Shown: positions 26,564 through 35,232 of the stretch, piece by piece | Layout of the letters: every line of letters starts with the position of its first letter | Numbering within the stretch: position 1 is the first letter of the stretch | Assembly (NCBI GenBank): GCA_016025055.1 | Contig: CP065590.1 | Location: 1,984,001 to 2,048,000 of the forward strand | Source: Chryseobacterium indologenes | GTDB lineage: Bacteria > Bacteroidota > Bacteroidia > Flavobacteriales > Weeksellaceae | Reading direction: 5' to 3' | Length of the DNA stretch: 64,000 nt | Translations under genes and position numbers: made by a program | Notes under the pieces: generated by a model | What the model saw: the letters and a program-made list of their open reading frames with translations, nothing else | The model's database searches: none | What the model was told of the DNA's origin: nothing

Positions 26564-27142
26564 CTAGTCAATTTTATTATTGATATAACCTTTTGTGGCA
26601 TCAGATGCCGGATAGATTTTCCCGGGATTTCCCACAACAACGGAATCAGCAGGAACATCAAAGTTGACGTAGGCATTTGGAGCAATGAGTACATTGTTTC
26701 CAATATTGACATTTCCTACTACGACCGCATTGGGGCCAATCCATACTTCATCACCAATGATGGGGAAACCTTCGTTTTTACCGCGGTTTTGCTGTCCTAT
26801 AGTAACGCCCTGGGCAATATTGCAGTTTTTTCCGATTTTGGTTTTCGGATTGATAACCAGTGCTCCCCAGTGTCCTAAATAAAAACCTTCTCCTATCTCT
26901 GTTTCCGGGTAGATCTGGAAGCCATACTTGATCTGATAATGCCTCAGGACCATTCTCCAGAATACACCCGACACCGATCTTTTCTTGTATTGCTGAGCTT
27001 TTCTCAGGATATAAATATAATGAAGGTTGGGATTGATGCATTTGGCCCAAATCTTAAGGGTAGAAAGCCATTTACCGCTTTCTCTGTAAAAATCTTTCTG
27101 TATTGCTGTGTACTCTGGCATAATGAATTTTTTATACTTCAT
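26564..27142 (-). CDS. Serine O-acetyltransferase-like hexapeptide acetyltransferase
   Basis: About 192 residues of left-handed beta-helix type. Hexapeptide repeats appear as IGEGFYLGHWGALVINPKTK, IGKNCNIAQGVTIG, IGDEVWIGPNAVVVGNVNIG and NNVLIAPNAYVNFDVPADSV. The profile resembles CysE-like enzymes encoded in polysaccharide loci, which O-acetylate sugars with acetyl-CoA. Start is ATG at 27142, overlapping the end of the glycosyltransferase gene by 11 bases; ATG at 27121 (MPEYTAIQKDF) is also possible. Overlap and orientation place it in one operon with the next two genes. Confidence 0.8.
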   Translation of the reverse strand: MKYKKFIMPEYTAIQKDFYRESGKWLSTLKIWAKCINPNLHYIYILRKAQQYKKRSVSGVFWRMVLRHYQIKYGFQIYPETEIGEGFYLGHWGALVINPKTKIGKNCNIAQGVTIGQQNRGKNEGFPIIGDEVWIGPNAVVVGNVNIGNNVLIAPNAYVNFDVPADSVVVGNPGKIYPASDATKGYINNKID

Positions 27143-28283
27143 CAATAATTTCCTGAAGATAGGCTACCGATTTTTGAAGTACGAAAGGAAGATCTGTATT
27201 GGCTATTTCTTTTTCGTACTGACCTGCAAGGCCTTTTTCGGTAAGGAATTTTTTCATGCCTTCGTAGATTCCGTCTTCTGAATTGGGAGTAATGATGCCC
27301 AGCTTACCGTCCTGAAGAAGATCTTTTATTCCCGAAACATCCGTAGAAACAACGGGTTTATTCAGAATGAGAGCTTCAGCAATAATGGTTGGAAAACCTT
27401 CGTGCCTTGAAGACATAACATAAAAATCCGACTGTTTCAGGTATGGGTAAGGATTACTTCGGAATCCTAACATTTTTACGGTTTCCTGTACCCCCAGTTG
27501 ATTAAGCTTCGACTGAATATTTTCAAAATCAAATCCATCCCCGATAATGATAATCTGATGTTTCAGCCCTTCATCCATCAGCTTTTTATGAACATCGAGA
27601 AGTCTGTCATATCCTTTTTGAGGGTACACGGTGCCTATTGTGATAAATGTTGGGAGTTCTCCTGAAAACGGGAAATCTTTAATTTCCATATTCGCTTTTT
27701 GAAGGGTATCTTCTCTATCAATGGGATTAAAGATTTTGATAACCGACTGTTTTTCCTTATCCGATGCAGCCAGTTTCTGCATTTCTTCCTTAAGCTTGTT
27801 GGAAATAACCAGGATTCTGTCAAATTTGAAAAATTGTCTGATGATATCCGGAGTATATTCCTTCAGGTTAAAAATATCATTCTGAATCCAGATGATTTTT
27901 TTTGAATCTTTCTGCGGACTGGATAAAAGCTCTCTGTACATCCCATGGATCGCCGCAATTTCAACATCGTACTTTTTATTTTTTAAAACAAATGTATAGA
28001 GCAGAGACGGAAACATCAGGAACATTTTCTGATAAAGCACCCTGAATGCCTTGACAGGAATTTCATGTGGTCTGTTGGTTGTGATCATCTCACCTTTGAT
28101 CAGGTAGTGTAAATTCACCCATGACGGTACTTCCTTAATGTACATGCCGGTATAAAGGTTAATCAGCAAATCAACCTCATATTTGTCTTCCGGCAGGTTT
28201 TTTAGAAAATTAATTAAGACTTTTTCTGCACCTCCATGTCGTAGGGAACCGATTCTGATAAGGATTTTCTTTTTTTCAGCCAT
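27132..28283 (-). CDS. Glycosyltransferase family 4
   Basis: 383 residues with GT-B fold features. N-terminal IRIGSLRHGGAEKVLINFL is the usual GT4 start. The central linker (TFITIGTVYPQKGYDRLLDV) begins the nucleotide-binding domain, and SSRHEGFPTIIAEALILNKP carries the E-x7-E motif for the donor sugar. The protein is similar to the GT4 at 30880-32040. It starts directly where the acyltransferase gene ends (28283/28284), so the three minus-strand genes form an operon. Donor and acceptor unknown. Confidence 0.9.
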   Translation of the reverse strand: MAEKKKILIRIGSLRHGGAEKVLINFLKNLPEDKYEVDLLINLYTGMYIKEVPSWVNLHYLIKGEMITTNRPHEIPVKAFRVLYQKMFLMFPSLLYTFVLKNKKYDVEIAAIHGMYRELLSSPQKDSKKIIWIQNDIFNLKEYTPDIIRQFFKFDRILVISNKLKEEMQKLAASDKEKQSVIKIFNPIDREDTLQKANMEIKDFPFSGELPTFITIGTVYPQKGYDRLLDVHKKLMDEGLKHQIIIIGDGFDFENIQSKLNQLGVQETVKMLGFRSNPYPYLKQSDFYVMSSRHEGFPTIIAEALILNKPVVSTDVSGIKDLLQDGKLGIITPNSEDGIYEGMKKFLTEKGLAGQYEKEIANTDLPFVLQKSVAYLQEIIDEV

Positions 28284-28847
28284 TTATTTTTTAATAGGTT
28301 TATACGTAAAAGGAAGGTTCTTCTTAATATAATCTTCCAGTTTTGCTCTTTCTGGTTCCAGTTCTCTTGGATACATGGTGTTGTTTTGTAAAGCTTTATC
28401 ACCATATTCTTCAATGGTGCATATGTATCTGGCAGGAATTCCGGCATACACCGTTCCACGGGGCATAGAAGAGGTTAAAATTGAGCCGGCACCGAGAACA
28501 CAGTTGTCTCCCATTTCAACACCGGGCATGATGATCGTGTCAGCACCGATGAAGCATTGTTTCCCTATTTTTATGCGTCCAAATGCTCTTACATCTTTAT
28601 ATTTTTCGAAAAAATGCAAAGCATTGTATCCTCCGTCGTGATTGATGAACCTTACATTGTTGGAAAGAGTGGTTTCATCACCTATTTCAATAAGGAAGGG
28701 TTCTGTGCCGAGTTCGGGAACTTCTACAAAGCGAACATTTTTTCCTACCTTTAATCCTTTCGCAATACAAATTTTGAGGTAAATTTGCTTGATGATGTAT
28801 TGATAGGTCGTATGAATTTTTAATATGATACGGTATAGCAATATCAT
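28284..28847 (-). CDS. Hexapeptide acyltransferase (WcaF/maltose O-acetyltransferase type)
   Basis: 187 residues. After a basic, partly hydrophobic N-terminal stretch come left-handed beta-helix repeats (LKVGKNVRFVEVPELG, IEIGDETTLSNNVRFINHDG, IKIGKQCFIGADTIIMPGVEM, GDNCVLGAGSILTSSMPRGT, then VYAGIPARYI). The histidine of INHDGG may be the catalytic base of this family. It is divergent from the ketosynthase gene at 28887 with only 39 bp between start codons, so the two probably share a control region. It could transfer an acyl group from the nearby acyl carrier protein, but acetyl-CoA is the default donor. Confidence 0.8.
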   Translation of the reverse strand: MILLYRIILKIHTTYQYIIKQIYLKICIAKGLKVGKNVRFVEVPELGTEPFLIEIGDETTLSNNVRFINHDGGYNALHFFEKYKDVRAFGRIKIGKQCFIGADTIIMPGVEMGDNCVLGAGSILTSSMPRGTVYAGIPARYICTIEEYGDKALQNNTMYPRELEPERAKLEDYIKKNLPFTYKPIKK

Positions 28848-28886
28848 TATTCTAAATTTGTTTCTTCTACAAAGAAAAGAATTTCT

Positions 28887-29861
28887 ATGATAAAAATTTC
28901 TAAAATAGAATATTATTTGCCTGAGTATGTTCTTACCAATGAGGATCTGGAGAAAGAATTTCCTGAGTGGAGTTCAGACAGAATTAAAGAAAAGGTAGGG
29001 ATCACAGAGCGTCATGTTGCTGCTGAAAATGAGACGGTTTTAGATCTGGCTATCCAGTCATCAAAAAAGCTTTTTGAAAGCTATGACAAAAACAAAATCG
29101 ACTTCATCCTTTTTTGTACACAAAGTCCTGATTACTTTTTACCCACTACGGCCTGTATTTTACAGGATAAACTTGGGCTAAGAAAGAATATTGGCGCCAT
29201 GGATTTCAATTTGGGGTGCTCCGGATTTGTGTATGGTCTGGCATTTGCCAAAGGTTTAATAGCAGCAGGAATTGCTCAAAGTATTTTGTTGGTTACCTCA
29301 GAAACCTATACCAAACATATCCATCCTAAAGATAAGGGAAACCGCAGTATCTTCGGAGATGCCTCTGCTTCAGTTATTGTTGAAAAGGATGATACTGCAA
29401 GAGAGTATAAATTCTGTTTAGGGACTGACGGGAGTGGAGCCGAAAACCTTATCGTGAAGAAAGGAGCTTTCAGAACCGGCTTTGAGCTGAATCCGGATCA
29501 TGAGTTTGAAGCAGAAAACCTTTATATGAATGGCCCCGAGATTTTTAATTTTACGATCGAAAATATTCCCGGGCTGGTAAAAGAAACCATGGAGACAAAC
29601 GGCGTGACAATGGAAGAAATAGATTATTTTGTTTTTCATCAGGCTAATTCCTTTATGCTGAACTATTTGAGAAAAAAAATAAAAATACCGGCAGAAAAGT
29701 TCTATATTGATATGGAAAAAACAGGAAATACTGTTTCAGCTACTATTCCGATCGCATTGAAAAATATGATTGATAAAGGGATGCTGAAAGGTGGCGAGAA
29801 GGTTCTAATGGCTGGTTTTGGCGTAGGATATTCCTGGGGGGCAACCCTGGTGGAAATGTAA
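28887..29861 (+). CDS. Ketoacyl-ACP synthase III (FabH-like)
   Basis: 324 residues. The full catalytic triad is visible: Cys111 (NLGCSGFVYG), His251 (FHQAN) and Asn281 (TGNTVSATIP). Such enzymes join acetyl-CoA or another short acyl-CoA to malonyl-ACP, giving a 3-ketoacyl-ACP. It is the first gene of a compact set of ketosynthase, acyl carrier protein and ketoreductase inside the polysaccharide locus. A dedicated copy outside the normal fab cluster suggests a specialised product rather than housekeeping lipid synthesis. A TAAATTTG box lies at 28853-28860. Confidence 0.93.
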   Translation: MIKISKIEYYLPEYVLTNEDLEKEFPEWSSDRIKEKVGITERHVAAENETVLDLAIQSSKKLFESYDKNKIDFILFCTQSPDYFLPTTACILQDKLGLRKNIGAMDFNLGCSGFVYGLAFAKGLIAAGIAQSILLVTSETYTKHIHPKDKGNRSIFGDASASVIVEKDDTAREYKFCLGTDGSGAENLIVKKGAFRTGFELNPDHEFEAENLYMNGPEIFNFTIENIPGLVKETMETNGVTMEEIDYFVFHQANSFMLNYLRKKIKIPAEKFYIDMEKTGNTVSATIPIALKNMIDKGMLKGGEKVLMAGFGVGYSWGATLVEM

Positions 29862-29887
29862 TAAATACCATAATAAATAAAAAATAT

Positions 29888-30121
29888 ATGAAGACATCCG
29901 TTTTTTTGGAAAAATTGCAAGAAGAATTAGAAGAAGAGCAGTCGCTGACTGTAGATACGAATCTGAAAGAATTAGAAAGTTATGATTCCATCAGTTTGCT
30001 ATCTATCATTGCTTTTGTTGATGAAAACTTTAATAAAACAGTTGATACAAGAGATTTTAAAGATGTAGAAACAGTCTCTGATCTGATGAAAGTGATCGGC
30101 ACAGAAAATTTTGAAGACTAA
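29888..30121 (+). CDS. Acyl carrier protein, specialised
   Basis: 77 residues, acidic, four-helix pattern. The phosphopantetheine attachment site is Ser34 in YDSISLLSI, a variant of the usual DSLxxVE motif. It lacks the typical LGADSLDTVE sequence of the housekeeping carrier, supporting a dedicated function with the flanking ketosynthase and reductase. It sits 26 bp after the ketosynthase stop and overlaps the reductase start by one base (TAATG), so the three are translated together. Confidence 0.85.
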   Translation: MKTSVFLEKLQEELEEEQSLTVDTNLKELESYDSISLLSIIAFVDENFNKTVDTRDFKDVETVSDLMKVIGTENFED

Positions 30122-30879
30122 TGAGTCCGTTTTCATTAAAAGATAAAACTATTCTTATTACAGGGGCTTCTTCCGGGATCGGGAGAAGCTGTTCTGTAGA
30201 ATGCAGTAAAAGTGGTGCCAGTCTGATTTTAGTTGCCCGAAACGAAGAGGAGCTGGAAAAAACGGTATCGATGCTGGCTCCCAATACCCAATGGGAAATT
30301 ATTGCTGCCGATATTACAACATCTGAAAACCTCGAAGAACTTATCGCCGGGAAGATATCGAGTATCGGAAAGATTTCAGGATTTATTCATTGTGCAGGAG
30401 TTGAAAAAACTCTTCCTCTGAAAAAACATACCCCCCAATTATATAAGGATATTTTTGCAGTTAACGTTATTGCCGGATTTGAAATTGCAAAGATATTATC
30501 CTTCAAAAAATATAAAACCGAAACTTCCAGTTTTGTATTTATTTCCTCTGTTGCAGGTATGGTGGGAGAGATTGGAAAGGCTGCTTATTCATCGAGCAAA
30601 GGGGCCGTCATTTCAGGAGCCCGTTCTTTGGCTATGGAGCTCTCCCGAAGCAATATTCGTGTCAATAGTATCAGTCCGGCGATGGTGAATACACCCATTT
30701 TGGAGAATATGTTTGAAAGTATAGGAGAAGATGCTGCACAAGAAATCATTAGAAAACATCCACTTGGAATCGGAAAACCCGAAGATGTAGCCAATGCATG
30801 CATTTTCCTGCTTTCTGATGCAGCGGGATGGATCACCGGATCCAATCTGGTCGTAGACGGGGGATATTCTGCTCAGTAA
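30121..30879 (+). CDS. Short-chain dehydrogenase, probable 3-ketoacyl-ACP reductase
   Basis: 252 residues. Cofactor motif TGASSGIGRS at 14-23, NADPH-type basic residue after strand 2 (LVARNEEEL), catalytic Ser142/143 and Tyr156-x3-Lys160 (YSSSKGAV), and the C-terminal WITGSNLVVDGGY typical of FabG. With the two genes before it, it would reduce acetoacetyl-ACP to 3-hydroxybutyryl-ACP. It ends one base before the stop of the convergent glycosyltransferase gene. Confidence 0.9.
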   Translation: MSPFSLKDKTILITGASSGIGRSCSVECSKSGASLILVARNEEELEKTVSMLAPNTQWEIIAADITTSENLEELIAGKISSIGKISGFIHCAGVEKTLPLKKHTPQLYKDIFAVNVIAGFEIAKILSFKKYKTETSSFVFISSVAGMVGEIGKAAYSSSKGAVISGARSLAMELSRSNIRVNSISPAMVNTPILENMFESIGEDAAQEIIRKHPLGIGKPEDVANACIFLLSDAAGWITGSNLVVDGGYSAQ

Positions 30880-32040
30880 TTATTTTTGGGATAGATCTTC
30901 GATAATCTTTTCTACAGCATTAAAAATTTTCTTATTGTCAAATTGATCTTCAATTGTTTCAAGGTTTTTCTTAATCTTCGAAATAAGTTCTGTATCCGTA
31001 AGGAAAGTTTTCATCGCCTCATACATTTCCCGGGTATCATAATTGATGAGATATCCTGTTTCTCTGTCTTTGATCATAAGACCTACATCACCCGTTTCAG
31101 TCGCGATAATAGGTTTTTGCAGAATTAATGCTTCAGCAATAACGAGTGGCCATGCTTCAGATTCGGAAGACAGAATAAAATAATCCGCATTTTTTATATA
31201 AGGATAGGGGTTCATTTTATTACCGGTTAGAATGAAGCTGTTCTGCACATTATTGGCGTTAATCTGCTCCGTCAGATTGTTCATCTCTTCACCATTTCCA
31301 ATAACAACTACACTATGCTGGAATCCTTCGTCTATAAGTTTTTTATGGGCATCAATCAGTTTATGATATCCTTTTCTACTGTGAAGGCGTCCGACTGATA
31401 CAAAAACAGGACCTTGCGGAAGGGGCTCTATGGCTTCCTCTGCTTTCTTTTTAATCTCTTCAATAGGAATGGCATTGATGACAACACTCTCCGCAGGATA
31501 TTGTAAGTCCGGATAACATTTATGCATAAGATCTTTGATGTTTTGAGAACAATAGATCATATGGTCAAACTTTGGAAAACTTTTCAGAATATTCGGAACC
31601 AATGGTTTCATTGCCGGGATGTTAATTTCAGAGTGAAACCAACCGATTTTTTTTGATGCCTTGTTGCTGGAATTAATTACCGGTAAAAATGTAGAGTAGG
31701 ATGGCGCAATCTCAATATCAAATTGAGTGTTTTCTAAGATACGGTCTGAAAATCTAGGGTCCTTCGCAGCACGGGCCAGCTGTATTCTGCGACGGACAAG
31801 CTGAAGTTTATGAATCAGTGGGTTTTTGGAAAAACTTTCCTTCCCTTCAGTGATATATACCTTTTTTACATGGCTGGGGATTTCATCTTTAAGCTCTCCC
31901 TGATTGAGAGTAAGACATATCGTTATATCAAACTTATAGGGGTTCAGGTTGTTGAGCATACTTAATATTACTTTCTCCACACCACCCATTTCCATAAAAC
32001 GGTGTCTGAAAAGAACCTTTATTTTTTTGTTTTCTGACAT
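30880..32040 (-). CDS. Glycosyltransferase family 4
   Basis: 386 residues, GT-B fold. N-terminal VLFRHRFMEMGGVEKVILSM, central PVFVSVGRLHSRKGYHKLID, and SSESEAWPLVIAEALILQKP with the E-x7-E donor motif. It is a paralogue of the GT4 at 27132-28283. Its ATG overlaps the stop of the upstream GT2 gene by one base (TAATG), so it is translationally coupled to it. Acceptor sugar unknown. Confidence 0.9.
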   Translation of the reverse strand: MSENKKIKVLFRHRFMEMGGVEKVILSMLNNLNPYKFDITICLTLNQGELKDEIPSHVKKVYITEGKESFSKNPLIHKLQLVRRRIQLARAAKDPRFSDRILENTQFDIEIAPSYSTFLPVINSSNKASKKIGWFHSEINIPAMKPLVPNILKSFPKFDHMIYCSQNIKDLMHKCYPDLQYPAESVVINAIPIEEIKKKAEEAIEPLPQGPVFVSVGRLHSRKGYHKLIDAHKKLIDEGFQHSVVVIGNGEEMNNLTEQINANNVQNSFILTGNKMNPYPYIKNADYFILSSESEAWPLVIAEALILQKPIIATETGDVGLMIKDRETGYLINYDTREMYEAMKTFLTDTELISKIKKNLETIEDQFDNKKIFNAVEKIIEDLSQK

Positions 32041-32878
32041 TATCTGAAGAGTTTTTGTAAGGTAATAGCGATGTTTTTCTTTATTCTGAACCAGATTCCG
32101 TTCTGATATTCCAAAAGGGCAAAAATTTCCTGATGATTGGAATAGGTGTCCGGAATCTTTTTTCCATTGATGTGGGTTAGTTTTCTTCTTTTCATGGTAC
32201 TGAACACAACCTTTGCAAAGTAATCATAAGATCTTCCTTTATTGTCATTTTGTGAAATACCTCCTGCATGAGCTCTATAAAGATAATTGACATCATTGAT
32301 GAAATAGACATCTCCTTTCTCATACATTTTCAGATAAAGATCCTGGTCTTCGGCAATGCGTAATTCCGGATTCATTTTATCCGTCTGTTCATAAATATCT
32401 TTTCGGAATGTTGTAAAATGTCCGATCTGAATAGGATAATTAAAGAAATAAGGATCTCCGTTTCTTACCTGCATGGCCGATTTGTACGGAGTGATAGGCG
32501 TAAGGTTCTTGTCACAGGCCATGAATCTGGAATAGGTAAGGACTACATTTTTTTACTTTTAAAAATATGTACAGCCGATTCTATAGCCGACGGAAGTATA
32601 GCATCATCCGGATCTACAAAACCACAAATTTCCCCGGTTGCAAGTTCTATAAGTTTACTTTTTGTAATCCCGACACCGGAGTTTTTTTCATTTTCAAAAA
32701 ACCTGAATCTTTTATCTCCTGCAATAATGCTCTTTACTACTTCCTTCTCTGCTTCCGAAGAAGCGTCATCAAGAATGACAGCTTCCCAGTCCTGATATTT
32801 CTGTGAAAGTAAAGAATCATAACATTCTCTGAATAGCCTTGCATTATTATAATGAGCGATAAGTACAGAAAACTTCAT
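32040..32878 (-). pseudogene. Glycosyltransferase family 2, broken by one-base frameshift as written
   Basis: The N-terminal frame (32543-32878) has the GT2 signature MKFSVLIAHYNNARLF, QDWEAVILDDASS and the DxD-like VDPDDAI. It runs into a stop right after a seven-T run at 32548-32554. Adding one T restores IFKSKKNVVLTYSRFMACDK and fuses it to the downstream frame (32040-32522: AEDQDLYLKMYEKGDVYFIN). The restored protein has 279 residues, a normal GT2 length. It is probably intact in the cell; the change may be a sequencing slip or phase-variable. Confidence 0.75.
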
Positions 32879-33100
32879 GTTAATTTAAAATGGTATTGAA
32901 AATTAATTCCTGTCTGATGACAATACAATGCTTCTCTATTGATAGACCATTCAGGGATTCGTCAGAACGAAAACCGTTACCGGGAAAATGGAGTGCTGGT
33001 TGTAAATTGGCTTTTTTCATTACGGGGATACGGCCCTTCTTTTTTTCATTTGAGTCCCACAAATATAACCTGTTTTTACATAAATGGAAAAAAAAATCTT

Positions 33101-33108
33101 TATTTTTG
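33101..33108 (+). promoter_or_regulatory. Candidate -7 box before the methyltransferase gene
   Basis: TATTTTTG fits TAnnTTTG. It predicts an RNA starting about 13 bp before the GTG at 33128, which favours that start over the in-frame ATG at 32939. No clear -33 TTG is seen. The remainder of 32879-33127 shows nothing else clear. Confidence 0.35.
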
Positions 33109-33127
33109 TCCTCTTAAAAGCAATACA

Positions 33128-33898
33128 GTGAATGAAATAACAAGAGTTCTCAAAACATTTGTCGGGTACCTTAAAAGACCTGATCTTTATCCGGAATTAG
33201 GCCGGAAAATTATTAAAAATACAATAAACAGGGATAATGCCTTTAAAGGAAAAGAAAAGACCAATCTATGGGCGACTGAAAGAGCGGTATCACAAAAGCA
33301 GGCTGTTTCAAAACTCTTTGGCTTGGAAATAGATTCTTTTCGTAATGATTTCCAGGAGACTTTAGCTAAGGCAGATCAAAGAGAAAAAGAATGCCCGGTA
33401 AAAATGGGAGGCCCCGGTGCTTTGGAACTGATCTACTATGCCTGTGAGTTTACAAATGCTCAGCATGTGGTGGAGACAGGGGTTGCCTACGGATGGTCTT
33501 CATTGGCTTCACTTTTATCATTGGCAAAGAGAAACGGGACCTTGTACAGTTCAGACATGCCTTATCTGGCTCAGGATGGCGATCAATATGTAGGCTATGT
33601 AGTTCCCCAGAATCTTAGAGCAAACTGGAAGCTTTTCCGTTTTGCAGATAAGGAATCGCTGCCGAAGATATTTTCTGAGAATGCAGTTTTCGATGTACTT
33701 CATTATGATTCCGATAAAAGCTATAACGGAAGAATCTGGGCTTACCAGGAACTTTATAAGCACTTAAGAAAAGGAGGTGTTTTCATCAGCGATGATATTG
33801 GTGATAATTCTGCATATCAGGACTTTTGTGAGCATAATGATATTGAAACTACAGTAGTAGAATATGAAGGGAAATACATCGGTGTTTTTATTAAATAA
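33128..33898 (+). CDS. Class I SAM-dependent methyltransferase
   Basis: 256 residues from a GTG at 33128; an in-frame ATG at 32939 would add 63 unlikely residues upstream of the promoter box. The SAM-binding loop is ETGVAYGWSS, and an acidic loop follows in VLHYDSDKSYNGRIWAYQEL, then GGVFISDDIGDNSAY; this is the pattern of the Methyltransf_24/CmcI group. In a polysaccharide locus such enzymes usually O-methylate a sugar or uronate. It is alone on the plus strand between a GT2 and an acyltransferase. Methylated Qui4N derivatives are known elsewhere, which makes the context notable. Confidence 0.75.
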   Translation: MNEITRVLKTFVGYLKRPDLYPELGRKIIKNTINRDNAFKGKEKTNLWATERAVSQKQAVSKLFGLEIDSFRNDFQETLAKADQREKECPVKMGGPGALELIYYACEFTNAQHVVETGVAYGWSSLASLLSLAKRNGTLYSSDMPYLAQDGDQYVGYVVPQNLRANWKLFRFADKESLPKIFSENAVFDVLHYDSDKSYNGRIWAYQELYKHLRKGGVFISDDIGDNSAYQDFCEHNDIETTVVEYEGKYIGVFIK

Positions 33899-33999
33899 CC
33901 GAGAGGTGCCGATCTGTTGAATGATAAAGCAAGTAGAAGATTTCCGGATTAATAATGTTTAAATAACTTACAGTACAGTACTTTACTGATATAGTTTGT

Positions 34000-35028
34000 A
34001 TGAAGATAAGTCAGATTACATTTACCCGGTTTATTGCGGCTATGGCTATTGTCATTTCCCATTTTAATAAAGATCTGTTCCTGTATAAAATCGATTACAT
34101 TTCCAATATTTTTCTGAAAGCCAATGTAGGAGTAAGCTATTTTTTTATTCTTTCAGGCTTTATTATGATTGTAGCCTATCACAGGAAAGAGAAAATTGCT
34201 TATCTGGATTATTATAGAAACAGATTTGCCAGAATTTATCCTCTGTACGTCCTGGGGTTATTACTTTATCTCGTTACGAGGTATGCGGGCTTCAGTATAT
34301 ATGACGGTTTTTTATACTTGTTTGGGCTTCAAAGCTGGATTCCCGGAAAGGCCATGGTGTTGAATTTCCCCGGCTGGTCTATTTCAGTTGAATTTCTGTT
34401 TTACCTTATTTTTCCTCTGTTGTACAATTATTTTTATTCCAGAGGAAATAAAAGTATCTGGGTGGTCAGTACAATGATCTGGGTGGTGACCCAGGTGTTT
34501 TGTACTTTGTATTTCGGTTCATCTTATTATGAAGGTCCTCACACGGAAAGCCATGAGCTGCTGTATTATTTCCCTATGATGCATATCAATGAATTTTTAG
34601 TCGGAAACCTTGCGGGATTATTTTTTGTGAAAAATACAAGACAAAAGAATTATGATCTTTCCATTATTATCATCTTTCTATTCATTATATTTTCTTTAAT
34701 TTTTGTTCCTTTATTTTACCACAATGGTCTGATGGCCGTTTTATTTATTCCTCTTATCGTTTTGATATCCAAAAATAACGGGATGCTGACAAGATTGTTC
34801 TCATTCAAACCCTTGGAATACTTAGGAGAAGCCAGTTATGCTGTTTATATTACCCATATTCCCATTCTGTACATCTTGAGAGAAGTTCTGAAGCTGAAAA
34901 ACTATGATCCGGGTATTGATAATGTTTTTTGGATATATATGCTCGTTCTTATCATAACCTCTGTTTTATTTTATCAGTTTATTGAAAAACCACTAAGAGA
35001 TTATTTGAAAAAAATAAAAATTAGTTGA
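34000..35028 (+). CDS. Acyltransferase family 3 (OafA-like) membrane protein
   Basis: 342 residues with about ten hydrophobic spans. N-terminal FTRFIAAMAIVISHFNKDLF contains the catalytic-type His of the family, and the late segment YLGEASYAVYITHIPILYIL matches the conserved end. Family members O-acetylate polysaccharides or lipooligosaccharides in the inner membrane. It is followed by a MBOAT acyltransferase after a 204-bp gap. Confidence 0.88.
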   Translation: MKISQITFTRFIAAMAIVISHFNKDLFLYKIDYISNIFLKANVGVSYFFILSGFIMIVAYHRKEKIAYLDYYRNRFARIYPLYVLGLLLYLVTRYAGFSIYDGFLYLFGLQSWIPGKAMVLNFPGWSISVEFLFYLIFPLLYNYFYSRGNKSIWVVSTMIWVVTQVFCTLYFGSSYYEGPHTESHELLYYFPMMHINEFLVGNLAGLFFVKNTRQKNYDLSIIIIFLFIIFSLIFVPLFYHNGLMAVLFIPLIVLISKNNGMLTRLFSFKPLEYLGEASYAVYITHIPILYILREVLKLKNYDPGIDNVFWIYMLVLIITSVLFYQFIEKPLRDYLKKIKIS

Positions 35029-35232
35029 AAATAGTTATTTTTGTGTAACTTTAAAGTATTCACAGTGATTGAAATAGCCAATGTTCCCACCAAAAAAAAA
35101 GACTTATTCCATACGGAAAAGCCTTATAATTTTGTTTTTTTTTCGAAAGAATAATATAAATAATATAGAAGTTGAAGTCTCCCGGCTTCAAAGGAAGTAT
35201 GAGAATATATCATTAACTTCTAAAAGCAGTAT

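Noticed and set aside
32939..33127. N-terminal extension of the methyltransferase to ATG at 32939
   Set aside because: The extra 63 residues have no domain character and include the promoter box at 33101-33108; the GTG at 33128 fits better.
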